From Delphinapterus leucas (lineage: Eukaryota > Chordata > Mammalia > Artiodactyla > Monodontidae), in assembly GCF_002288925.2 (NCBI RefSeq), contig NW_022098057.1, forward strand, positions 63,293,641-63,357,640: a DNA stretch of 64,000 nucleotides, read 5' to 3'. The notes below the pieces were generated by a model, which worked only from the letters and a program-made list of their open reading frames with translations, searched no databases and was not told the DNA's origin. The position numbers and the translations under genes were made by a program. Positions within the stretch are counted from its first letter, which is position 1. Every line of letters begins with the position of its first letter. Below are positions 10,410 to 22,440 of this stretch, piece after piece.

Positions 10410-10836
10410 TAAAATGCTATAAAGATAATTCCTATGAGTTGTGTCCTATGAGACGCAAACCCATAGAGGAAATTTATCAGGGAGTGTCCTTCGGATCAAT
10501 GCCTGTGGAGGATTGGGAGGAAGAAGGATTAGACAGGAATAAACTGAGCTGCAATGGAATCACAATATGGTGTCTTCGTGTGACACCATAGAGAGTTCTG
10601 AAGCAGTTGTCCCTTCAGAGTTGTCCCAAGTGGAGCATGAGGTCTGAACCTTTATACCCCCACATACATGAGTCTTTGGTTGTGAGCTGTCCTGGGAAAG
10701 GAGCATGACCTTAGATGATGTGGCTTCTTCATCTAAGTTGTAGCTATCAGCCAACCTTCCCAGTAGCTGGAGGAATAAGTCCTCCAGTTCTAAAGGGGGA
10801 ATCTGGGCAACACAGTACAGCACAGCATCCATAACA
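10410..10836 (-). repeat. 3' LTR of the ERV-L provirus (MLT2-like)
   Basis: It shares diverged blocks with the partner LTR, such as AATAAGTCCTCCAGTTCTAAAG (near 10774) against the equivalent block near 16565, and AAACTGAGCTGC near 10542 against 16361. The LTR start (TGTTATGG on the minus strand) is at 10836. The other boundary is approximate. Confidence 0.7.
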
Positions 10837-11839
10837 GTCCACCTTTGTGCCTCTTAGATCCATTTGCTTCATATACATTCTGGAAGCAGCTTTTTCAGGA
10901 CACTGGAGGGTTCTTAGGGAAAACTTATGAGGGGAGGGTCAGTGGAATGAACTGCAGCTGCTTCTGCTGCAACTGGTAGCAAGATATAATCAAAACTCAT
11001 CAAATTCCTCCTTTGTTATCAATGTAGTTTTCTCTCATCCGTAGCTAACACCACTACTGGTCTAGATGGCTTAGTTGGAGGATTGACCCAGATCTTCAAC
11101 CATGAGGATCTGAGCCCCCGGTTACCATGCATTTCTCAGGCCTAACTGCTAACTTTATCCATTTACCATCAAAACTGGGTAAGGAAGTACTAAGAGAAGC
11201 CTCAGTAGGTCACCTGGATTTCAAAGATAGTCCTCCCTGTCCCCATTGTGTAGCAACAGCCCTCTCTCCTCCTGATGATCAGGTCCATTTCCCCCACCTA
11301 GATGATTACTTCTTATTGACTGTTCATCCCTTGGCACAAAGGGCTTAAAGTGCCTGAATGATGAGAACTATAGCTTAAAGTTCAGTAGGATTCTTACTGT
11401 GTCCCCTGGTGGAAACATTTCCCCAAGGGTACCATAACATCTAAATCTGCAGAACACAATTGTAGGGATAGGAAGCACAAATTCCCCAAGTAGGCTTGAT
11501 GTTAAGTGTGTCCTAGCCTACTTCCACTCATTGGTTCCTGGACCCATATATTCTCCACGTATTAAGGGCACAGTACAATATAGAAGTGACTGATTTAGCA
11601 TGTATACTGCATCCTGGCAGTTGGTGTGCCAACCTCGGTATATCATATCCAAGCTTGTACCTCAGCTGTGCCTTTGATAAACCCTTCTATCATTCTATCA
11701 TGTTGGTGGCATCTAGGGTCAACAGTGTATCCCATCGTCACGTGCCACTGCTGAATCTCCTTGCTATAAAGTGGGTCCTTTGGTCTGATGCAATGTTATA
11801 TACGAAGTTATGTTGGTGGATCAAATATTCTGTAAGCCC

Positions 11840-12043
11840 TTAGATATTGATGTTGCTGGAGGCCCCGTGGGTAGCAAAGACAAATACATACCTAGAATAC
11901 ATGTCTATTCCTGTTAGAACAAATCTCTGGCCCATCCAGAATGGAAGGGGCCTAATATAGTCAACCTGCCACCAAAGCCTCCTTGAAGAATGGTGCCATA
12001 TCAGTGGCACAGCAGTGAGCTCTGTTGCTAGCATATGGGACAT
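11840..12043 (-). pseudogene. ERV-L integrase remnant
   Basis: A 67-residue open stretch contains WWQVDYIRPLPFW and LTGIDMYSRYVFVF. This matches the catalytic-core region of retroviral integrases, where the first Asp of the D,D-35-E triad lies in the VDYI-type motif. The frame is short and broken on both sides. Confidence 0.75.
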
Positions 12044-12989
12044 TTGGCAACATCAGTAGCTAAAGTAGCCTTGGCCAGGGGGAACCCATGCATAGTCTCC
12101 CTCTCTGCCATTATGGCTACTCCTCCATTAGTTCATTGTGCTCTCATTAGGGTAGCCCGTGACAGAGGCTGACTAATACCTGCCGGTCATTTAATCTACC
12201 TGGTTGTTAGTGCCTCTTCTGTACTGGATGCTTTCTGATTGGCATTGGCATTTGACCCAAAGATTTTCACACTTTGCATCTTCTCTCATTGGTCCATTCA
12301 TGTGCCTTTACCCCAGACTTCTTACTCCCCAATCTTGTGATATTTTCTATTTTAGGCCCCTTATCAACTTACCAAAACATTTACCACTACCCATGGAACT
12401 GTGTATATCCTAACCTTGGGCTCCTTCTCTTTCTACACAGGGTAAATGACCAGGTTCGCCACCTGAAGCTCTGCTCATTGGATTTCCTCTCACAGCTATT
12501 TTCAAGGCTACCCCTAATTGGCACTTCAGTGCACCTGCCATCCATTTTTGACTTGAACCTATATAAGAGGCCAATTCACCTATGAACCCAGCTTGATCTT
12601 ATTCCTGCTTTGTCAGTCATAAAGAACACTCTCTACCTCCACCATATGGCCATAGTTTTGAGCTGAGGGAGAGATGTCAGTTCATCAGTGGCACATGACA
12701 TGGGGGTCTGGATGCAGGCTCATGATCCATCGATACAGTGGACCACTGTGATATTCTGTGAGATGTCCAGTTAGTCCAAGTGTCTTCAGATTATATTATG
12801 GCAGAGGGCAGAAGATTTAACATAGCCCTGAGAATAGACTAAATGTATACTGTTATCCGTTCCAAGAGAACATAACCTGTTTCTGATTCTCCTTTTTGAT
12901 AGGGATGGAAATGAAAGCATTTTCCAGCTTAATGCCTGCCTACCACATACCTGAAGCTGTGTAACTCTGCTCCAGCAAAAGTACTATAT

Positions 12990-13170
12990 CTGGCATAGCT
13001 GCTGCAAGTACAACTACTACTTCGTTGAATTTGTGATACTCTACTGTCACCCCCCAGAATCCATCTGATTTTTGCAAGATCCAGACTGGTCAATTAAATG
13101 GAGATACACTGGGGACTAGTATCCCTGCATTCTTCAGGTTTTTAAAGGTACTACTAATCTCTGACATTCC
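12990..13170 (-). pseudogene. ERV-L reverse transcriptase remnant
   Basis: The minus strand translates in pieces to a retroviral RT N-terminal region (LKNAGILVPSVSPFN, then GVTVEYHKFNEVVV). An in-frame stop sits between the pieces. It is a fragment only. Confidence 0.7.
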
Positions 13171-13639
13171 CCCCAGGATGAAATGTTTTTCATTTGTTTT
13201 TGATTTGTTGACAGATGGGGGCGGGTAGCTTTAGAAGTCTCCACCTGGTCTTCCCCATTGCAATAGCTCCTATCACACAGGTCAAGAAATCAATGTGGTA
13301 CCAATTATGTCCATTCTAATTACACATTTAGGGACTTGAAAAATGACCACTGTGAGCTGGGTCAAGATTCCATTTAATACCTGATCACCTAATGCCCCAC
13401 TAACAGGGAGGCCATGATGATGCTTTGGATCTCCATGTATCAAAGTTAATTAGACCCTGTAACTGATTGTCTTTGAAATGTCTGAATACTCTCCTTTCCC
13501 CAGGTTATAGTACCTGAGTTAATGGCCATCAGTCCCTTTGGGTAAACATTAGAGGAATCAGTGCTGTATATACTTGCCATGGTGTCACAGGGTCTTATTC
13601 CAGAGCACCTAACCTCTCTTTTAGTCAGTGGGTTCCAGG

Positions 13640-14265
13640 TCTGAAAACTAGCTCAGGTAAGGATACTGGAGCCAACTGTTTGATTAAAGGGTTGCAACTT
13701 TCAGTCCCACCCCTGACCTCCAGGCAAGGGAGATGGGAGAGGGGCTAGAGATTAAGTTCAATTACCAGTGGCCAATGATTTAATCAATCATACCTATGTA
13801 ATGAAGACTTCAAAAAACCCACAAAGGACAGGGTTCAGAGAGCTTCTAGGTTGGGGAACCAGAAGCTTCCATGTGCCACCGTGCCAGGCCCCAAACTCCA
13901 AGAGGACAGAGACTCCTTTGTTCAGGACCTCACCTTGTGTATCGCTTCATCTAGCTGGATTTACACCCTTTTATAATAAATTGGTGATCAGGTAAGTGAA
14001 ATGTTTCTCTGAGTTCTGAGAATTGCTCTAGCAAATTAACTGAACCTGAAGAGGTGGTCATTGGAAGCTCCAATGTACAGCCAGTCGATCAGAAGCACAG
14101 GTAACAACCTAGGTTTGCGATTGGCATCTGAAGTGGAGGGAAGCCTTGTGGCACTGAGCCTCTAACCTGTAGAATCTGATGCTAGCTCCAGGTAGATAGT
14201 GAATTGAATTGTAGGACACCCAGCTGGTGTCAGAAACTTTCTGGTTGGTGTGGGGAAATTCCTCA
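13640..14265 (+). mobile_element. LTR-like insertion inside the ERV-L (family unassigned)
   Basis: It is in the opposite orientation to the host provirus. It contains a polyadenylation-type segment, CTTTTATAATAAA (13970-13980), followed by GTTTCTCTGAGTTCTGAGAATTGCTCTAGCAAATT and GAATTGTAGGACACCCAGCTGGTGT. This is a familiar mammalian LTR pattern whose RepBase name I cannot give with certainty. Boundaries are approximate. Confidence 0.55.
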
Positions 14266-14893
14266 CCCCTACCCTGCTAACCCCACCCCTCCAACACACA
14301 ATGGAATTGGGTGCAGAACTGTTACCAACTATCTTACCTCTGAAGATGCCACTCTATAACTTTGCCCTGCATTCCATTCTGACCTTCCTCATTATGATAA
14401 TTGTACCACCTGGCTTCTGATGGCTGAACACCTCCACCTGTCCTCTATTATTTTGGGATTTCCCCCCCCATCATTCCCATTGCTATTTGTGAACCCAATT
14501 CTGTAATAACATTCTACCATCACCTCTGCCCTTTAGAGGAGAGCTACCACTGATAGCTCAGAGATGCTGCCCCTCTTACCAGCATATTCTTCATTGCTTT
14601 GGCCTTCCTTTGGAACAAAGTCATTTGGTAGGTTTTTAGGGCTTACACAAACTGTCCATTCTAGCATGTTAACTTCCTTAAACTTTTTGACCCCTTTTCC
14701 ACTGCCTGCCATAGTAGTTCTAGCATTTCTACTTAAGAGGAGCTGTCACTTTTTCCACGCTTCTAAGAGCCATTCTAGAAGCATGTCAACACCTTCTCCC
14801 GGAGTTCTTGCCAGGGTGATAAAACCTTTATCCCAGAAGAGTACTTCTGTTGCAGGAATGGGAACCCCTTCCAGGGCCCGAGAGTGGGCTCTT

Positions 14894-15335
14894 GTCTAAC
14901 ACTCAGAAGTGAATTGTCTGAGGAGATACACGTGCTGACAAAGCAAGAGACTTTATTGGGAAGGGGCACCCAGGCAGAGAGCAGCAGGGTAAGGGAACCC
15001 AGGAGAACTGCTCTGCCACGCGGCCCATAGTCTCAGGGGTAATGGGGTTAGTTTCCAGTTTCCAGGTTGTCTCTGGCCAATCATTCTGACTCAGGGTCCT
15101 TCATGGTGGTGTGCACATTGCTCAGCCAAGATGGGTTCCAGCAAGAAGGATACTGGGACATATGGACTGGCATCACCTCTCTCCTTTGGCCTTTCCCGGA
15201 TTCTTCCAGTCAGTGGTAGCTTGTCAGTGGTAAGGTCCTTCCTTACCAGGACCTCCTGTTGTAAGATAACTCATGCAAGTGGTTACTCTCATGCCTGGCC
15301 AGGGCAGGTTGTTTTGGTCAGTGGTTCCCCTAACA
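14894..15335 (-). mobile_element. Solo LTR of BTLTR1-like ERV2 (ERVK) type
   Basis: On the minus strand the LTR would start TGTTAGGGGAACCAC (from 15335) and end near 14894. The signature on the plus strand is GATACACGTGCTGACAAAGC then GACTTTATTGGGAAGGGGC. It resembles a cetartiodactyl class II LTR and is much less decayed than the surrounding ERV-L. No clear target-site duplication was found. Confidence 0.6.
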
Positions 15336-16242
15336 CTTCCATATTGATAAACACTTCCTTATCCAACTTTGTTTTTCCTCCATCCCTTGATCTAGCACTC
15401 TTAGAGTTAAGGCACATAGACACTTTCTAGGCTTCTGAGGTGCATGTCAGCTAAGCTCTGCAGAAACCTTCACCTTTCCTCCTTAGCAGCCCCAACACTT
15501 TCCTGTTGGTTTATATTGTAACTTTAGTTATGGATCTGGTGGCTAGGTGGGGTGGCAAGGCAGACCTTGAGGGAGTGTGCATGTGGTCTTAAAGGTCAGA
15601 GGCTTCTTAATCATCTTCAAGCCAGAGGAAAGCATTAATTCTTAAGGAATGGGCCTCTTCTATAGATTCAGAGGGTTTGAGGAAGTCTGGGGATTCGAAT
15701 TCTGAATCTATCAACCCAGATACATTTCTACTCAGAGGTCTTCATTTCTGAGGGTCCAGTATTTTCCCAGTCAGGGCCCTGATGTTGTATAACAGACTTG
15801 GCTAACTTAACATTCTTGAACTCTGCTATTCTTCTGATTATATCCTGGGCCTGAGCCTCAGCTTTTCCTGCCCTTCCACTGCAGAAGACAGTTTCTCAAT
15901 ATGCTGCTGAGGAGGTCCATTAGTTTTCACATTTAGTCTTTAATTAATCATCCTTGGTGTTTCATTAATTGCCTCCAGCAAAAGCCATCCAGTGTCATTG
16001 TCTCTATAATTACTACTTCCCCATATTTCTCAGATGCCTCATATACTGCACCCTGGTGCACTTCCTTCCACTGGTACACCATCCCAGTTCATCATCAGTG
16101 AAAGTTTGAACGATTGCAGTGCTCTCTTGTGGTTGTTCTGCATCTACAGCCAGTGATGGGGTCCTCATTGCCAGCCAGACAGTAGGTGATCCAGCTCCAA
16201 AATCCCATTTTAGCATCTGCTTTCTACCCATCCTGGCACCAA

Positions 16243-16621
16243 CTTTCACAGGTTGGATTCCCCACAGAGCAAACTCTGAGATGAAAACTAGTGTGCAGAA
16301 AGTTCCTAAGGGAGCTCTCTCAGGGGGGAATGGAAGGAAGCAAGACTAAGTAAAGGAAGAAACTGAGCTGCAAAACAGTCCCAACAAAGCCTCAGATGAC
16401 TCCTCAGGGAGCTCTGAATCTGTGATTGCCCTGCTGAATTGTTCCAAGTTCAGGGGAGGGGTCTGGCACTCATATGCTCACATCAACCAGGCATTGGGTG
16501 CAGGCTGCCATGGGAAGAGGTGTGCCCTTGGACAAGGTGTCTCTCTTCCACAGAGGTTAATTTGAATAAGTCCTCAGTTCTGAAGAGGGGATCTAGATGG
16601 TACAGAACAGGATCCATGACA
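16243..16621 (-). repeat. 5' LTR of the ERV-L provirus (MLT2-like)
   Basis: The LTR starts TGTCATGGATCCTGTTCTG on the minus strand at 16621. Just inside its 3' end (about 16226-16240) the minus strand reads TGGTGCCAGGATGGG, a degenerate match to the leucine-tRNA primer-binding site expected for ERV-L. Confidence 0.7.
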
Positions 16622-16879
16622 ATGATGCTGACAGGCTTTTCAGAATTAAGGGGAACAGAGATGAGTATAGTATAGCCTTAAAGAAGAGGAATTGTTTGTT
16701 CAAGAGTAACCCTCTCTGTAGCATGATTGTTTTCTTCATCTGCTAGTTAACAGGATTTGATTCCAGTTACAAAATTTGGTCTCACTGTAAAATAACTTTA
16801 CAGATATTTTGTTGATGAGAATCTAGAAACATTTGAACAAATAATTACTTCATGAACAAGAGAGCCCAGACAGCTTGAC

Positions 16880-17527
16880 CCTTTGATTATACTTCTGCTT
16901 TAATAATGTTTGAAAATACATAGATATCCAGGAAAAAAAGTAAAGCAGTATGAGGTATTGAGAGCACAATTGTGCTTTAATCCGGGTGTTAAGTTTCTAA
17001 TTGTGACAGCAATCACACTTCTAAGCAAATGCTGTCCACTAGCTCTGCAAACACCTCCAGTGGTACTATTAAAGCAGTTAACTTCACACTGTAAAACATG
17101 TCAAATACCCACTCTGTACATTCACTGTATGTTTCATCTGTGTTTTTTCACAAAAAAAGAGGCATATCTAGATTTCAGAGTCAGCTTCCTGAAGATTTAG
17201 ATATGAAATAATGCCTGTCAATTTGTTTCTCAAACTAAATGTTTTAAGAACAGTATAATTTATTCTTTAAAGCAATTTTATACATATGTGGAGTCTAGTT
17301 AACTTCATAGTGATGTTGTTGAATACAATACAAAACAAATGCAGGTATTTTCCAGGACATTAGGATAGAAAAAGGAGGCTTTAAGAATTCATGAGAAAAA
17401 AAAGATAAAACTTAAACTTCCTTTTCAGATGTTTTAAATTTTCTATAAAGCTTTTTGTCCTCAAATTAATCATTTAACCATGGTACACAAATACATTGCC
17501 TGGTGTCAAGCTGGGAAACCCTCTCTT
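16880..17527 (-). other. SRGN: SRGN 3' UTR
   Basis: The AT-rich sequence after the stop holds two candidate polyadenylation signals: AATAAA (plus-strand TTTATT at 17259-17264), giving a UTR of about 290 nt, and ATTAAA (plus-strand TTTAAT at 16899-16904), giving about 640 nt. The longer form agrees better with the usual serglycin mRNA size. No repeat element is inserted in it. Confidence 0.6.
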
Positions 17528-17759
17528 TTATATAGTAAAATCCTCTTCTGGTCCATTCTGACCCAAGTCCTGGTTGTCTGAGGGCAAATTTCTCTCCAGA
17601 GACCTAAAGTTGTAATAAAAAGCATCGTTTTCTTCTCGTGGTTGGTATTCCTGTTCGATTTCACGTAGGAAGCCACTTCCAGAGCCACTTCCAGAGCCTG
17701 ATCCTGAAAAGTCCTCAGAAAGAGGGAAGACATCATTCAAGTTCCTGGATTTCATCATT
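17528..17759 (-). CDS. SRGN: SRGN exon 3: Ser-Gly repeat and acidic C-terminus
   Basis: The acceptor TTCAG|A is at 17760. The exon encodes 76 residues and ends in TAA at 17528-17530. After MMKSRNLNDVFPLSEDF come six uninterrupted Ser-Gly dipeptides (about 17663-17698), then FLREIEQEYQ and the acidic tail ending EEDFTI. The serines of the repeat are the expected xylosylation and glycosaminoglycan attachment sites, with acidic residues (SED upstream, E downstream) in the usual context. From memory human serglycin has about eight Ser-Gly pairs with one Phe-Gly interruption, so this array is shorter. Confidence 0.95.
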
Positions 17760-18804
17760 CTGAAGCATGACAGAAAAGTGGAAAAGAAACATTAAAGTTT
17801 GAGACATGAAAAGATAATCATAATAAATTTTTTAAGATATGAAAGTAAATGTAGCCACTCCGTTGCTCAAATTTTAAGTTAAAAGTTTCCCAGTTATTTA
17901 ATGTTTTAAAACAAAAAATAAGTCAGACCTTTCCACATATTTACAATTCTTACTGTATCTAACTCGTTGCCTTTATCAGCTTCACATCTACTCATTGCAG
18001 ATGCATATAAAAATGCTAATTTTCTTATCACTAACATAGCAATCCTATATTTAGAATTTACTTAAGGGGTCATTTATTTTTTACAGAAAAGATCCCATTT
18101 TTACACTTTCTCCCACTGAAGAAAGGGAGAAGAGAAAGGGAGAAGAAAGGGAGAAGTCTCTAATTTACACAAGTAAATTAGACTAGATATATATTTTTCC
18201 TATTTTAAAAATTCTGCAAAATCTCTAATAACTTCACAGGGCTTCAACAAAGCTCACACTTAAGAAATTCTTTGCAACAAGTCATGCATTATATTTGCCA
18301 GCATGTTAACATTCAATCTCCTCCCCGCAAATAAGTGCATTCATTCAACTGGGTTCAGTGGGGTAGTTTGAAATCCACTCAGCACCAAAGGACCAGAGCA
18401 ATGATGCCACCCATCAGTGGCAGAATAAGGCAACAAAGCATCAGAGACAAAAGTTGAGTTTCACAGCCTATGGGTCATTTTCTACATGAAAATAATAAAC
18501 CACAGGCCATACAACAGATTAGAGTTTCCTTCATGCCTACATTCGATAAATATCGAATATCTGATCCCTGTTCTGAGGGCCTGGGATAGAATGGGGACTG
18601 ATAGATGAGGTCCCTGCTCAGAGGTTTATAACTTTGGCGGGGAGACAGACAATAAAAAGTGAATAAGCAAATCAGGAAAATATTAGGTGGGGCTAAATGT
18701 TATGCAGAGAAACAAAGTGGAATAATGTAATAGAGGGTGACCTGCTGGATAGTTGGTCAGCTGGATAGGAAAAGGAATCAGAGCTGGAAACAGATTTGGT
18801 AGTT

Positions 18805-18866
18805 TCTCCCTCTCCCTCTCCCTCTCCCTCTCCCTCTCCCTCTCTCTCACACACACACACACACAT
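18805..18866. repeat. (CTCCCT)n followed by (CA)n microsatellite
   Basis: About seven CTCCCT units run into about nine CA units. Confidence 0.95.
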
Positions 18867-19102
18867 ATAGTATTTAAAGCCATGCAACAGGATGAAGTCA
18901 CCCAAAAAAGGCATGCAGATACAAAAGCAGCCCACGACAGAGCTAGGGCCACCCCAACATATTAAATATTAATCAAAGGAGAAAGAACAGCCAGGGAAGT
19001 AGAAGGAAACCCAAGACAAGGTGGGGCCATGGAAGCCCAGAGAAAAAAGTATTTCAGAGGAAGGGTGGTCAACTGTTTTTGAAAACAACTGACAAGTCAA
19101 GT

Positions 19103-19229
19103 GGGAATTCCCTGGCGGTTCAGTGGTTAGGACTCTGCACTTCAGTGCCAAGGGCACAGGCTCTATCCTTAGCCCGGAACTAAGATCCCACAAGCCATGT
19201 GGCGCAGGAAAAAAAAGAGAGAGAGAGAG
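19103..19229 (+). mobile_element. CHR-1 SINE with target-site duplication
   Basis: The copy starts GGGAATTCCCTGGCGG and ends in an A/GA tail. It is flanked by AAGTCAAGT (19094-19102 and 19230-19238). Confidence 0.88.
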
Positions 19230-19343
19230 AAGTCAAGTAAGCTAAACATAGAGAAGTAACCAGCAGATGTGTCAACAGGAAGTAATTGTGACCTATTTGG
19301 TTGCTGTTTTTATTCTTTTGGATCACCATTCTCCCTATCCCTT

Positions 19344-19551
19344 TTTTTTTTTTTTTTTTTGCGGTACGCGGGCCTCTCAGTGTTGTGGCCTCTCCCGCTG
19401 CAGAACACAGGCTCCGGACGCGCAGGTTCAGCGGCCATGGCTCACGGGCCCAGCCGCTCCACGGCATGTAGGATCTTCCCGGACCAGGGCACGAACCCAT
19501 GTGCCCTGCATCGGCAGACGGACTCTCAACCACTGCGCCACCAGGGAAGAC
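19344..19551 (-). mobile_element. CHR-2 SINE with target-site duplication
   Basis: A reverse-oriented full CHR-2 copy with a poly-T start, flanked by CTCCCTATCCCTT (19331-19343 and 19552-19564). Confidence 0.92.
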
Positions 19552-19804
19552 CTCCCTATCCCTTCTTGCCTCCCTCCCTCCTAAACGTGTACAATAACTA
19601 TGACTGCTACAAACTTGTATATAGTTTTTGGATCAAATAACATGAGGAGATGGGGAACCATTAAAAATTGGGACTCCTGCTCTCCTTTGCTTTGTAAATT
19701 CAGAAGTCGGGGGTGGGAAAGAGGGATAGTTAAGATGTTTAAAAAACTTTAAGCTCCCTTGGAACTTTTACCAGTGTGGAGGAAAATAAAAAAGAACTTA
19801 AATT

Positions 19805-19903
19805 GGGAATTCCCTGGCAGTCCAGTGGTTAGGACTCCACGCTTTCACTGCCGAGGGCCCAGGTTCAATTAAAAAAAAAAAAGAAATTAAAAAAAAAAAA
19901 AGT
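19805..19903 (+). mobile_element. Truncated CHR-1 SINE
   Basis: Only the first ~65 bp of CHR-1 (up to CCAGGTTCAATT) are present, followed by A-rich sequence. The CHR-2 copy at 19904 sits in that A-rich tract. Confidence 0.75.
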
Positions 19904-20103
19904 GGGCTTCCCTGGTGGCGCAGTGGTTGACAGTCCGTCTGCCGATGCAGGGGACACGGTTTCGTGCCCCGGTCCGGGGGGATCCCACATGCCGCGGAGC
20001 AGCTGGGCCCGTGAGCCATGGCCGCTGAGCCTGCGCGTCCGGAACCTGTGCTCCGCAACGGGAGAGGCCACAGAAGTGAGAGGCCCATGTACCGCAAAGA
20101 AAA
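19904..20103 (+). mobile_element. CHR-2 SINE inserted in the tail of a CHR-1
   Basis: A full CHR-2 copy (GGGCTTCCCTGGTGGCGCAG to GTACCGCAAAG). The likely short duplication is AAAAAGT on both sides. Confidence 0.88.
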
Positions 20104-20959
20104 AGTAAGTGCTTCTACCAAGCTCTCTGGGTGAAGGTAGAACCAGAAGGGGTTGAGGAGATAGTAAGCATCGGCAACCCTATCAGGAAGTGTTACTATG
20201 AAGAGGAGCAGAGAATGGGGCAACAGCTGGAAAGGATGCAGAGTCAAAGAGGGGATTTTACCTAAATGTAGGAGATACCAGAGAATGTCTGCATACTGAT
20301 GAGAAGAAGATGCTGGGTTCAGAGGGTTAACTGCAGAATTAAAGTCCTGGAGAAGGTGCATGGGGATAGGATGCCCAGCACAAGGAGGGGTGGCCTTAGA
20401 AGCTGCCACAGTCATAGTACAGTCAAGAAACTTACCTAAATATTTAAGACAGGGAATTGCTAACACATGAGATGGAAGAGAAGCAAAGCCAAATAGGGAA
20501 TAATAAGGAAACCCGGAGATGAGGAACAGCAAGAAAATATTTCCCTCCCTGGGCTAGAGGGACAGTGGAGGAGGTGGTACTACCTGAGCCCAGGGACCAA
20601 GAGCATCTGGTGGAAGCTGAAGCCATGGATGAGACACAGCCGTGCCAGAGGTGCCACCCAAGGCAGGAATGAGAAGAAACATACTTGTCTCTCCTTGCTG
20701 CCCACGCTGACCAGTCTCCCTTTCAGGCATCCCACTGGCCAAACTCAGCCACAGATCTGGGAGCCTGAGAAATGCAGACCATAGGGATCAGCCCTCACCA
20801 CCCTCACCCAACGCAGAGCAGGGAGATGGAAGGAGAAGAAATGGATCTGAGAGCAAGAGTGTCCAAGACCATCAGAGAAGCAGGGGCTGTGCATCCATAT
20901 TAACAGGAGTGTCAGAGCAAGAAGGAAAGTTGCTGGCTGAGGAAAGGGAAGATCCTAGA

Positions 20960-22440
20960 GATTTTTTTTTATTTATTATTTTTAGTTGAGGTAGAGTTGA
21001 TTTACAATACTATATACATTTCAGGTGTACAACAGTGATTCACAATTTTAAAGGTTATATTCCATTTATAGTTATTATAAAATATTGGCTATATTCCCTG
21101 TGTTGTACAATACATCCATGTAGATTATTTATTTATTTTTATTTATTTATTTTTGGCTGTGATGTGTCTTCCTTGCTATGCGCAGACTTTCTATAGTTGG
21201 CGCGAGCCGCGGCTACTCTTCATTGCGGTGCGCGGGCTTCTCATTGCGGTGGCTTCTCTTGTTGCAGAGCATGGGCTCTAGGCGCACAGGCTCAGTAGTT
21301 GTGGCACACGGGCTTAGTTGCTCTGCAGCATGTGGGATCTTCCCGGACCAGGGCTTGAACCCGCGTCCCCTGCATTGGCAGGCGGATTCTGAACCACTGA
21401 GCCACCAGGAAAGCCCGATTATTTATTTTATTCACAGTAGTTTGTACCTCTTAATCCCCTGCCCCTAGCTTGCCCCTCCCTCTTCCTTCTCCCCACTGGT
21501 AACCACTGGTTTGTTCTCTATATCTGTGTGTCTGTTCCTTTTTTGTTATATTCACAAGTTTGTTTTATTTTTTAGATTCCACATACAAGTGATATCATAC
21601 AGTATTTGTCTTCTCTGTCTGACTTATTTCACTAAGCATAATACCCTCCAAGTCCATCCGTGTTGCTGCAAATGGCAAAATTTCGTTCTTTTTTATGGCT
21701 GGGTAGTATTCCAATGTGTATGTGTGTGTGTGTGTGTGTATCACGTCTTCTTTATCCATTCATCTACTGATGGACGCTTAGATTGCTTCCATATCTTGGC
21801 TATTATAAATAATGCTGCTATGAACATTGGGGTACATATATCTTTTCAAATTAGTGTTTTCATTTTCTTTGGATATATACCCAGGAATACAATTGCAGGA
21901 TCATATGGTAACTCTATTTTTAGTTTTCTGAGGAACCTCCACACTGTTTTGTACAGTGGTTGCACCAATATACATTCCCATTAACAAGGTACAAGGGTCC
22001 CCTTTTCTCTACATCCTCACCAGCAATTTATTATTTGTGATCTTTTTGATGACAGCCATTCTGACAGGTGGGAGGTGATATTCATTGTGGTTTTAATTTG
22101 CATTTCTCTGGTGATTAGCGATGTTGAGCATCTTTTCATGTGCCTGTTGTCTAACTGGATGTGTTCTTTGGAAAAATGTCTATTCAGATCTTCTGCCCAG
22201 TTTTTAATCGGGATGTTTGTTTTTTTGATGTTGAGTTGTATGAGCTGTTTATATACTTTAGATATTAACCCCTTATTCGTCATATCACTTGCAAATATTT
22301 TCTCCCATTCAGTAGGTTGTCCTTTCGTTTGTCGATGGTCTCCTTGCTGTGCAAAAGCTTTTAAGTTTAATTAGGTCCCATTTGTTTATTTTTGCTTTTG
22401 TTTCCTTTGCCTTAGGACACGGATCCAAAAAAATATTGCT
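20960..22440 (-). mobile_element. L1 fragment, reverse orientation, split by a SINE
   Basis: The minus strand encodes decayed L1 ORF2 C-terminal sequence (22017-22283, with [15 protein letters not shown] and [15 protein letters not shown]) and the 3' UTR, with a poly-T start at 20962. A long CHR SINE interrupts it at 21135-21416. Confidence 0.88.
21135..21416 (-). mobile_element. Long CHR-type SINE nested in L1
   Basis: Reverse orientation, ending in the SINE head (reverse of GGGCTTTCCTGGTGGC). It is flanked by GATTATTTATTT (21123-21134 and 21417-21428). Confidence 0.85.

Larger units (their letters stand above)
10410..16621 (-). mobile_element. Degenerate ERV-L provirus with paired LTRs
   Basis: Related LTR-like segments flank the region: the 3' LTR at about 10410-10836 and the 5' LTR at 16243-16621. 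Both read TGT(T/C)ATGGATSCTGT at their starts on the minus strand. Between them, the minus strand has reverse-transcriptase-like sequence near 13020-13150 and integrase-like sequence at 11840-12043. There is no intact reading frame, and two other LTR elements interrupt the provirus. It is an ancient fossil with no coding capacity, in the same orientation as SRGN and just downstream of it. Confidence 0.8.

Noticed and set aside
18693..18952. Open frames with repeated Arg-Glu or Gly-Glu
   Set aside because: They are translations of the CTCCCT microsatellite.
19798..20532. 244-residue minus-strand open frame
   Set aside because: Most of it runs through CHR SINE sequence, and the rest has no domain.
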